Source of the DNA: Scatosoma sp964459515
Lineage (GTDB): Bacteria > Bacillota > Clostridia > Christensenellales > Borkfalkiaceae
NCBI GenBank assembly: GCA_964459515.1
Contig: CAYWML010000020.1
Coordinates: 1-22,165, forward strand
Length of the DNA: 22,165 nt
Reading direction: 5' to 3'
Positions 7,324 to 14,756 of this stretch are shown here, piece by piece (the stretch's first letter is position 1; the number at the start of each line of letters is the position of its first letter). The notes below the pieces were generated by a model, which made no database searches, was not told where the DNA came from, and was given only the letters and a program-made list of their open reading frames with translations. The position numbers were made by a program, and so were the translations under genes.

Positions 7324-9507
7324 TTATGCGATTTCCCATTTTGTAAACCACGTCGAAATAGGCACGTTTTCCGCATAGTATTGATAACTGAGTTCCTGAC
7401 AATCGTCATAGAAAGATTGCCGTTCCTCTTGGATATCCGCGCTGGTATAATAGCCCGAATAATATTCGCAAATCATAAACCGAGGGAAGAGCGTTTCGAT
7501 CTTGATATGCTTTTCCAACGTTTTATACAGTTCGGGATCGCTCGACTTATACTTTTCAATCGCTTCATAAGCTTTATCGCAGAGGCTCAACCACGATTGC
7601 ATCGTAGCCAAGGGCCAATATTTCGTGCTCTCCGATTCCGTACGGCGTTGCGTGTAGAATACTTCGGGATATTGTTCTTCCAATTTCTGCATATGCCCGA
7701 CAAGCGATTCGTAATATTCGCGCATGGGTTCTGCCGCGTCGCGGAAATAGTTCGTAAAGAATTTATCGATAAGCTCGCCCGAGTTCAAGTTGACGTCGCG
7801 CGCCAGCGTTAAACTCAAATACGTTTTCAAAGAACCGAAGCCCGTGCAAACGGTGTTGTTTTGCGCCTGATTGAACACGTATTGACAATTGTTGTCTTTC
7901 AGGAAGCGCAACGTTTCGGCAAGCGAATCGAAAGAATTATACGGAACGAGCCAATGCACGAAGTTTGCGTCGTAAATCCAACCGTACAACCGATCGGAAA
8001 CGCACGCCCATTTTTCGAAATTCGTCTTGTACTCCTTGTTTTCCAAATGGTAGAAATTTTCTTCGTACGTCGCGTCGATGGGCGCGTAGAATACGCCGAC
8101 GTGCTCGTTGCAATGCAAACCGTCTTCGTAAGTTCTGTGATAGGGCAACGTAAACGTTTCGCCGTTCGCGGAAACGGTGTTTCTACGCTCGCCGTCCACG
8201 GTGGTCACGCTCGCTTTCGGCACTTCGTAATTGCCGTCCGAACCCTTTACGGGCGCTTCGCAAGTTTCTCTGTACGCAAAGAACAACAGCGTGACTTCGC
8301 GTTTCGCTTCGCCGCTCTCGTCGGCGCGTCTTTGCAACTCCTCTTGCACCAAATCGTCCAAATCGTTGACGAACAGCATATACGTCGCCGTCAACGAACC
8401 GTATTCGCTCTTCATCGCGCTGCATACGGGGCATTCGCAATTGCCGTACTCGTCTTGACGAGTGAACGTCAACACCGCCGAATTCGGCCATTTATCCAAG
8501 GTTTCCATAACCGATTCGAATGCCGTTTGCAACATTATGTCGTACTCGGCTTGATCGCCGCGCGCGGAATAGCAAAGCTGCGTCGCTGTTGCGTTGTAGC
8601 CGTCGTTACTATTCGAAGCGTACCATTTGTAATGCCCGTTTTCGTCGTTTTTGTTATACGTAGCCGGCGGCAAATAGTCGAAAGAATTGTGGCAGAATTG
8701 CCCGTTGATATAGGTGAAAATCTTTTCTTTCGTCATGCCGGAAGCGATTTGCCCCGCGCTGGAAATATATCCGGAGCGATCCACCAAATCGAAATCGGGC
8801 TTTTCCACGATGTCCATATCGGGCAACGTCGCGCCCGTTTTCGTATAGACGATCGTATCCTCCGAATACCACTCGTACCCCAGCACTTCGCGACAGAACG
8901 CTTGGCTCGCCGTTTGATAGCCGTACAAGGAATTTACTTTCAGAAATACGCTGTTGCCGACGGTTTTGATCATATAGCCGCTGTACGCAAGATCGACGCC
9001 GCTCTTCCACGTAACGCCTGCCGCCTTTTCCATTTCCTCGTGCGAATACACGATGTATTTTGCGTTCGCGTTATACTCTAACGATACCGCCGTATTGTCC
9101 ACGATCATATCCTGATCCGTATCGTAATACGTTTCCACGCTCGCGCCCGTGCAACGCTCGATTTGTTTTGCCAAAAAGCCGGCGGCTTCCACCGCAGAGG
9201 ACGAATTCGTTCCGAGCACAATTCGATATTCCGTTTTGCCGTTTTCGCAGAAAGTTCTGCCCACTTCCGTCACCGTCTTTTCGTGCATACGCTTCTCCTC
9301 GCTGACGAGGTGCACGTCGTCGTCCGTAACGTCTACGACGGTATCCGAAACGACGGTGCTCGACGAATCGCCGTTGCCGCTATTGCCGCTATCGTTGCTG
9401 TCGCTACTGCTGTTGTTGCCGAAATTGCTTCCTATAAATTTACAACTCGTCGCGAAAGAAAGCGTCAATACGACTGCCATTATAATTGCCGATATTTTTT
9501 TCTTCAT
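7324..9507 (-). CDS. DUF4838-family surface lipoprotein, putative extracellular glycoside-active protein
   Basis: This 727-aa protein has a signal peptide and lipobox-like FATSC (Cys22), then an Asn/Ser/Gly/Asp spacer to about residue 60. Residues about 85-230 form an N-terminal alpha/beta domain (YRIVLGTNSSSAVEAAGFLAKQIE) like those preceding catalytic barrels in several glycosidase families. The region from about 240 onward matches DUF4838 as I know it, including the Cys cluster NCECPVCSAM at about 356-365, followed by a helical C-terminal part from about 590. DUF4838 proteins are often found with carbohydrate-active enzymes but I know of no settled activity. The ATG has AAGGAG 6 nt upstream, overlapping the stop of the preceding gene (TAAGGAG), a sign of coupled translation. 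It lies 10 bp after the Ig-like gene and 71 bp before the giant lipoprotein. It is probably displayed on the cell surface and may trim or bind the glycan. Confidence 0.82.
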   Translation of the reverse strand: MKKKISAIIMAVVLTLSFATSCKFIGSNFGNNSSSDSNDSGNSGNGDSSSTVVSDTVVDVTDDDVHLVSEEKRMHEKTVTEVGRTFCENGKTEYRIVLGTNSSSAVEAAGFLAKQIERCTGASVETYYDTDQDMIVDNTAVSLEYNANAKYIVYSHEEMEKAAGVTWKSGVDLAYSGYMIKTVGNSVFLKVNSLYGYQTASQAFCREVLGYEWYSEDTIVYTKTGATLPDMDIVEKPDFDLVDRSGYISSAGQIASGMTKEKIFTYINGQFCHNSFDYLPPATYNKNDENGHYKWYASNSNDGYNATATQLCYSARGDQAEYDIMLQTAFESVMETLDKWPNSAVLTFTRQDEYGNCECPVCSAMKSEYGSLTATYMLFVNDLDDLVQEELQRRADESGEAKREVTLLFFAYRETCEAPVKGSDGNYEVPKASVTTVDGERRNTVSANGETFTLPYHRTYEDGLHCNEHVGVFYAPIDATYEENFYHLENKEYKTNFEKWACVSDRLYGWIYDANFVHWLVPYNSFDSLAETLRFLKDNNCQYVFNQAQNNTVCTGFGSLKTYLSLTLARDVNLNSGELIDKFFTNYFRDAAEPMREYYESLVGHMQKLEEQYPEVFYTQRRTESESTKYWPLATMQSWLSLCDKAYEAIEKYKSSDPELYKTLEKHIKIETLFPRFMICEYYSGYYTSADIQEERQSFYDDCQELSYQYYAENVPISTWFTKWEIA

Positions 9508-9517
9508 AATCGTCTCC

Positions 9518-12500
9518 TTATTGCACCGTTACAAAATATTGCGCCGTCGCTTGGTTGCCCTCTTTATCGGTAACGAGGATTACGAAACGATACGTGCCCG
9601 TATAACGGAAAGTATAGGTGTATTTCGTATAAGAAAGGCTGCCGTCCGCATTGACGGTATAATCGTAGCCGAGTTTCGTCACGACGCCGTTCGGGTTGCG
9701 TACGTATCTGTACACCGTCATTTCCTCCACGGCAGAAGCATTGTCCGATACATACACTTCGGGAAGGGTAACTTTCTCCCCGACGCTCGCCGTCGCCGAC
9801 CACGTATCTGCCACGCTTACAACAGGCGGTTCTCTGTCGAAAATATTGACGGAATAGGAGAACTTTTTGGAGTTATCCATGAAGTCCTTTGCCGAATACT
9901 CCACGATATACTGCCCGTACTTCGTAAGGCGAAGCTTATACTCTTTATCGCACGGAACTTTGTCGAGGCTAAACCCGTCTTCGTCGGAAGCGATCGTTCC
10001 GTCGGGTGCTTTCACCGTGAGATAGCCCACTGCGCACGCGTCCATGACGTCGCTGACGAGGGCGCGCGTAATCACGTACGTATCGCCGATCTCGTACATA
10101 CCGCCGTATACGCCGTCGATAGAAATTCTCGGCGCGGTACGATCGACGTCCTTATCGGAAATTTTATGATTGTCTATCGCCGTTACGATATAGCCGTTCT
10201 CTTTTTCGGCGTTGACTGCCACCGCGCTGATATACACGCGCTTCGAAGGGAAACCCTCGAAAGTCTTTCCGTTGTCGTCTTTCGTCACCGTAACGCCGAC
10301 GGCGTCTACGTAGAACTTGCCTAATTTATACGAGAACGTAAATTCGTCCAAAGCTTTTCCTGCCGCGTCTTTGCCCATATTCAAGCCTTTCGTCAACGTT
10401 CTGTCCGTGTCGCCGAAGCATATTTTTGCGTAACTGCCCGTATTATCCAACTTCATCGTTACGGAAATATCGCTGTCCGCGGAATCGGTAAACGTGACGA
10501 GCAAACTATCGTAATTGCTCTTGCCCTGAATGCCTTTTACCGACAGCGAAGCTTCGTTTGCCGCCACGGAATTGACGAACGACCACGAGAAATTCCCGTT
10601 TTCTTCGGCAAGCAGCGTAAGCCCCGAAGAGTCGCGCGTAACTTCGGCGTTCTGCGGCAAAAAGGCTTTATCGATATAAACGTATGTCGAACCGTCTTCT
10701 TGTTCTATCGGGAATACGACGTCGATATTCTTCTCATACGTCGCGCCGCCTACCGAGAAGGTCAATTTCACGGACGGAGAAGTTTCCGAAGCGACAGGAA
10801 CGAACTCTTCCCCTGCCGAATAGGTCTTCTTGCCGTTTTTGTCTTCCAACGTCATCACTGCCAAGCGCGGCGTTTTCACGCCCGAAGAATAATCGTACGC
10901 GTACACTTCGGGAACGACGTAGCGCATACCCGATATCAAATATTTCCATAACGTCGGCTTCTCGACGAATACGGGAATAGTTCCGTTTTCAATCGTAATC
11001 GTATAGGATTTTTCCGCCGTTTTGCCCGAATAGTCGGTGGCGATATAGCGCACCGTCCACGTGCCTGCCTGCTCGGGAAGGAACGTTCCGTCCGTCGGTT
11101 CTATGACGGTATCGCCGCAACTGACGATCGTTTTCACCGTCACGCCGCCGACGTCCGCGCCGCTGCCGCCCGTAACGTTCGGCGTAGCCAACGTAATGCT
11201 TTCGCCGCAAACGCCGTTGTCGGTTTCCTTATCGGACAAGGTAATCGATACGGGCGTTTCGAGCTCTTTCACCGCCGTAATCCAATATACTTTTTCCGCA
11301 ACGTTGCCGAAAGCGTCCGTCGCTCTATAAACAATCGCGTACGTACCGTTGTTCGTCACCGAAAACCTTCCGTTTTGTATCGCGCATTCCTTACGCGCGG
11401 CTTCGTTGTTGTAATTGAAATATACTTTCGCTTCCACGGAAACCGCGCCTGCGTAGTCGTCAAACGCCGTCGCCGTAGGAACGGGGTAGTTGCCGCCGAC
11501 CACTGCGTACGGGATAAACGAATAACGATCCCCGTCTTGGCGCACGAACTTTTCGTCCGCGTTTACCGTAATTTCGGGTGCGCCGTCTTCCTTGAATTTA
11601 TTTTCCGACTTCAAATCGTACGAAAACAATTTAGTAATGCAGAAACTCGCCGTTTCGCCCGAACATTCGGCTGCCTGTATCGAAAGACGCGCTTTGCCGC
11701 TCGGGAAACCGTTCCAAAGCGGTTCTTTTTCGTAATAAGTGGCGTCCGACAGGCATACGACGGGTCTCGTGTTCGTGTTACCGTTGTTTTTGCCGCCGAC
11801 GCTGACTTCCGCGTTTTCGACGTTAAACAAAATCGAAAAAGAGGTTGCGTCCGCTTCGGCTGCCCAAGAGGTACATTTCGATACGCCGTCTTCCGTATTA
11901 TAGTATCTGCCGTCGTAAGAATAGAAGGAACAGCCCATCGGCGTTCCGCACAAGCCGTACGACTTCGTCGCGATCGTAGAGAACTTACCGTTTTCCAAAC
12001 CGCCCTGCGTTTGCCCGGTACCTGCCGCCGTCCAATACGTCATAAACATGTAGTTGTCGCTCGACTGCGAACGAGAACCGATCACCGTCATATATTGCGT
12101 AGGATCTTCGACATCGGTAAACGTAAACGTCAACCGCTCGAACTCGCTCATGCCCACGGTTGCAGGCGTGATAAAGCCTTCGATAAGCGATGTGTTCGCA
12201 TCCAACGCGGACATATCGAGGACTTTATTGAACGTCAACGTATCCCCTTTCGCAAGCGTAACCGTCAAGCCTTCGCTGTTTCCTCCCGCTTTGCCGTATT
12301 CTACTTTGCTTTTCGCATTCGTCACGCGCCACAGCTTATCGGCGACGACAAACGTCTCTTTTTCGGTATAATACCGCGAAGCGGCGTCTTTCGCCTCATA
12401 AATCAACGTATACGCGCCCGCTTCCGTCAACGCCAAAGTATCGCCGTCCGCAAGCCGCGTCGTGCCGTCGGGATAGCAGATTTTTACCGTAGCGGTATAG

Positions 12501-12697
12501 CTCTTTTCGCCGATTTGCAACGAACGCGCAGGGATTTGCAATATGTCGTCGCGGACGTATTCTTCGGATAGTGCAACTTCGCTCCATTCGATCCGCTCCG
12601 TCGCTTGCGCGAAGTCGGATGCGATTGTGGGGGCGATACACGCGCCTGCAAACAACGCGCACGCGGAAATCGCCATCCATTTTCTGATTTTTTTCAT
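9518..12697 (-). CDS. Large secreted protein with multiple bacterial Ig-like domains and two jelly-roll-like regions
   Basis: This 1059-aa protein has an N-terminal export signal (MKKIRKW then a hydrophobic run). Cleavage is ambiguous: either a weak lipobox at AGAC (Cys20) or signal peptidase I after DFAQA (about residue 32). It lacks the Ser/Gly/Asn spacer of the three neighbouring lipoproteins. Ig-like domains lie near 40-118, 375-475, 480-572, 573-660, 852-955 and 956-1059. Four of them end in the pattern YxAxDxxGxxA (YRATDAFGNVAEK, YIATDYSGKTAEK), as in HYR or DUF5011-type domains. Two longer beta-rich regions (about 120-362 and 665-845) both contain an FPSxK segment followed by strands, and may be related ligand-binding domains. 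No catalytic motif or cell-wall anchor is seen. The ATG has AAGGAG upstream. It sits between the permease and DUF4838 genes, which suggests glycan capture or scaffolding; that is inferred. Confidence 0.8.
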   Translation of the reverse strand: MKKIRKWMAISACALFAGACIAPTIASDFAQATERIEWSEVALSEEYVRDDILQIPARSLQIGEKSYTATVKICYPDGTTRLADGDTLALTEAGAYTLIYEAKDAASRYYTEKETFVVADKLWRVTNAKSKVEYGKAGGNSEGLTVTLAKGDTLTFNKVLDMSALDANTSLIEGFITPATVGMSEFERLTFTFTDVEDPTQYMTVIGSRSQSSDNYMFMTYWTAAGTGQTQGGLENGKFSTIATKSYGLCGTPMGCSFYSYDGRYYNTEDGVSKCTSWAAEADATSFSILFNVENAEVSVGGKNNGNTNTRPVVCLSDATYYEKEPLWNGFPSGKARLSIQAAECSGETASFCITKLFSYDLKSENKFKEDGAPEITVNADEKFVRQDGDRYSFIPYAVVGGNYPVPTATAFDDYAGAVSVEAKVYFNYNNEAARKECAIQNGRFSVTNNGTYAIVYRATDAFGNVAEKVYWITAVKELETPVSITLSDKETDNGVCGESITLATPNVTGGSGADVGGVTVKTIVSCGDTVIEPTDGTFLPEQAGTWTVRYIATDYSGKTAEKSYTITIENGTIPVFVEKPTLWKYLISGMRYVVPEVYAYDYSSGVKTPRLAVMTLEDKNGKKTYSAGEEFVPVASETSPSVKLTFSVGGATYEKNIDVVFPIEQEDGSTYVYIDKAFLPQNAEVTRDSSGLTLLAEENGNFSWSFVNSVAANEASLSVKGIQGKSNYDSLLVTFTDSADSDISVTMKLDNTGSYAKICFGDTDRTLTKGLNMGKDAAGKALDEFTFSYKLGKFYVDAVGVTVTKDDNGKTFEGFPSKRVYISAVAVNAEKENGYIVTAIDNHKISDKDVDRTAPRISIDGVYGGMYEIGDTYVITRALVSDVMDACAVGYLTVKAPDGTIASDEDGFSLDKVPCDKEYKLRLTKYGQYIVEYSAKDFMDNSKKFSYSVNIFDREPPVVSVADTWSATASVGEKVTLPEVYVSDNASAVEEMTVYRYVRNPNGVVTKLGYDYTVNADGSLSYTKYTYTFRYTGTYRFVILVTDKEGNQATAQYFVTVQ

Positions 12698-12718
12698 CGA
12701 TTTATTCTCCTTGTCTTA

Positions 12719-13726
12719 TTAGCCCTTTACGCCGCCCATCGTAAGATTGCCGAGCAAGCGTTTTTGGAAGATGATAAACAACACGGTGACGGGTGCAGCC
12801 GTCAAAATAACCGCCGCCATACGCGCGGGAATTTGCGTGTGCACTTTCCCCGGATCGCCGCTTATCGTCATCAATCTATGCAAACCTTTTGAAATCGTCG
12901 GATAGCTGGGCATATATACTTGCGGCGATTGATAATCGTTCCAAAACGCGATAAATTTGATAAGAAGCACCGTAAAGAAAGTGTTTTTGATCAAAGGCAA
13001 CGCAATGCGGACGAGAATTTGGAAATTGTTCGCCCCGTCGATTTTCGCGGCTTCCGTAAACGATACGGGCAACGCCTTGAAAATGTCGTAGAACACCAAA
13101 AAGTACAGTCCTAAGAAGTTTGCTTTCATAATCCACAAACCCCAAATTTTGTTCATGATGCCGAGGTTTTTCGCCATTTGTATTTCCGAAGGCATACTGC
13201 CGACGATGGGGATCATCATAACCACGATGACGGTGGTGTAAATCCATTTGGAAAACTTATACGGAAAACGCGCGCAGGCATACGCCACGATACAAGGCAC
13301 TACCGTAGCCGTAATCGCACAACCGCCCGCATACAAAAACGAAAAGCCGTACATTTCCAATATCGTAGCGGTATCCTTGCCGACGTACCCGAACAGCTCG
13401 CGGCGAGGCATCGTAAAGTCGTTTAATATATGGCGGAACGAATACAGCAACATGCCCTCTTCTTTCGCTTTGTTAAAATTCGCAATATTCACAAGAATGT
13501 CTTTCGACGTGCCCGTCGTGCTTAAAACCTTATAATAGCGATTGTAGTTGATAATAAAGCCGCCGGGATCTACGCCGAAAATTTGATCGTTCACCTTAAA
13601 GGAAGTGACTACGACCCACGCCAATAAATAGAACAAACTAATGCAAAACAAAATCAACACCACGAGCAACGTAATCGTCAACGGCGTAAATTCTTTTTTC
13701 TCTTTTTTCATTACTTTTTCTTGCAT
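12719..13726 (-). CDS. Carbohydrate ABC transporter permease (MalG/AraQ-type)
   Basis: A 335-aa integral membrane protein with six predicted helices at about residues 16-40, 128-152, 161-178, 192-215, 248-265 and 302-322. The cytoplasmic EAA loop reads EAAKIDGANNFQILVRIALPL (about 225-245), the site that docks the ATPase in MalG-type permeases. The C-terminal GGVKG is also typical of this family. It pairs with the permease immediately upstream (12-bp gap) and the binding protein before that. The first ATG has only a weak or distant Shine-Dalgarno (GAGGAG 15 nt away, overlapping the previous gene's end). An ATG five codons further in, beginning MKKEKKEF, is an equally possible start. No ATP-binding subunit is encoded nearby. 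Confidence 0.93.
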   Translation of the reverse strand: MQEKVMKKEKKEFTPLTITLLVVLILFCISLFYLLAWVVVTSFKVNDQIFGVDPGGFIINYNRYYKVLSTTGTSKDILVNIANFNKAKEEGMLLYSFRHILNDFTMPRRELFGYVGKDTATILEMYGFSFLYAGGCAITATVVPCIVAYACARFPYKFSKWIYTTVIVVMMIPIVGSMPSEIQMAKNLGIMNKIWGLWIMKANFLGLYFLVFYDIFKALPVSFTEAAKIDGANNFQILVRIALPLIKNTFFTVLLIKFIAFWNDYQSPQVYMPSYPTISKGLHRLMTISGDPGKVHTQIPARMAAVILTAAPVTVLFIIFQKRLLGNLTMGGVKG

Positions 13727-13738
13727 AATCGTCTTTTC

Positions 13739-14683
13739 TCACTCCTCGCTCGGTCCGTATTTTTCCAACGCCCAACGAATGACGAGGGTGATGGGAACGG
13801 TGAATATCGTCAAAAGCACGCCGATTGCCGAATAGTAGGAAAGGCTCGCCGCCGCGTTATCGGTTGCGTAGTTGCCGTTAACGTCAACAAAGAACCAATA
13901 GCCGATGCTTTTTAATCCTTTCACGACGGATTCGTTGCTGCCGCCGAACATATCGTACACGTAGTATTGATTGATACAAATGCCTGCAATACCCGTAATC
14001 AAGAATACGGTGATCGTCGAATAGGTGAGCGGCAACACTATGTACCAAAACTCTTTCAAGCCTGTCGCTCCGTCCAAATGCGCCGATTCGATAATCTCGT
14101 CGGAAATGCCTGCCATTTTATTGGAATACATCAACACGTTTACGCCGAAACTTATCCAAATGTTGAAAAACATCAAAATTGCGAAACGATGAGAACTCGT
14201 AGAGCCCAACAAATCGCCGATTCCCGAAAATATATGCGGCAAACATTGGCTGACAAAGTCGTGAAACACCGTAGCCATAACCAAACTGGACAAAATTTGC
14301 GGCAAATATAAAATCACGCGGAACGCGCCCCAACCGGGCAACTTTTTGAAAATATAATACGCAAACAACAACGCCAAAGGAAGCCCTATCCCCGTCGTGA
14401 TGAAAAACGATTTTATGGACGTCCCGAAATATTCCTTGAAATAAGGTCCGCCGAACCATTTGAACGCGCTTTTATAATTCGCGAAGTTAAACTTGGTGAT
14501 CAATTCTCCCGTGCGCTCGTCCGTCGATATATCCTTAAAGGACATGATAATCGAATTGAAATTTACGCCGATATAGAAAATGCAAAACTGCAATACGGGC
14601 AACCCCACCAAAAGGCAATAGAACAGCAGATCTTGTTTATTCGCCTTCGTTTTCTTCGGCTTTAATTGGTTGATTTTTTCCAT
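13739..14683 (-). CDS. Carbohydrate ABC transporter permease (MalF/LplB-type)
   Basis: A 314-aa membrane protein with helices at about 20-42, 90-112, 121-140, 167-187, 222-240 and 282-304. The EAA loop (residues about 194-220) contains ESAHLDGATGLKEFWYIVLPL, typical of MalF-type subunits of oligosaccharide importers. The start ATG has AGAGGA a few bases upstream. A strong hairpin lies directly before this Shine-Dalgarno, in the gap separating the gene from the binding-protein gene. With the following MalG-type subunit it should form the membrane channel that imports the glycan fragments captured by the binding protein. Confidence 0.93.
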   Translation of the reverse strand: MEKINQLKPKKTKANKQDLLFYCLLVGLPVLQFCIFYIGVNFNSIIMSFKDISTDERTGELITKFNFANYKSAFKWFGGPYFKEYFGTSIKSFFITTGIGLPLALLFAYYIFKKLPGWGAFRVILYLPQILSSLVMATVFHDFVSQCLPHIFSGIGDLLGSTSSHRFAILMFFNIWISFGVNVLMYSNKMAGISDEIIESAHLDGATGLKEFWYIVLPLTYSTITVFLITGIAGICINQYYVYDMFGGSNESVVKGLKSIGYWFFVDVNGNYATDNAAASLSYYSAIGVLLTIFTVPITLVIRWALEKYGPSEE

Positions 14684-14695
14684 TTTATTCCTCTT

Positions 14696-14734
14696 TTACG
14701 GACGGTCCGCGCCGCTTCGCGCGGACGTCCGTAA
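14696..14734 (-). promoter_or_regulatory. Strong intercistronic stem-loop between binding-protein and permease genes
   Basis: The arms are 14696-14712 and 14719-14734. They pair over about 16 bp with a single-base bulge and a 6-nt loop, and most pairs are G-C. No U-tract follows on the transcribed strand; the sequence continues straight into the AGAGGA ribosome-binding site of the MalF-type permease. It is therefore not a classical terminator. Comparable stems after binding-protein genes are known to protect the 3' end of that message, giving more binding protein than permease. I infer that role here; effects on permease translation are also possible because the stem abuts its ribosome-binding site. 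Confidence 0.72.
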
Positions 14735-14756
14735 CGCCTGTTTTCGTTTAAAATTA

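Noticed and set aside
14696..14734. Rho-independent terminator
   Set aside because: The stem is strong, but no U-tract follows on the transcribed strand and the permease ribosome-binding site starts at once.
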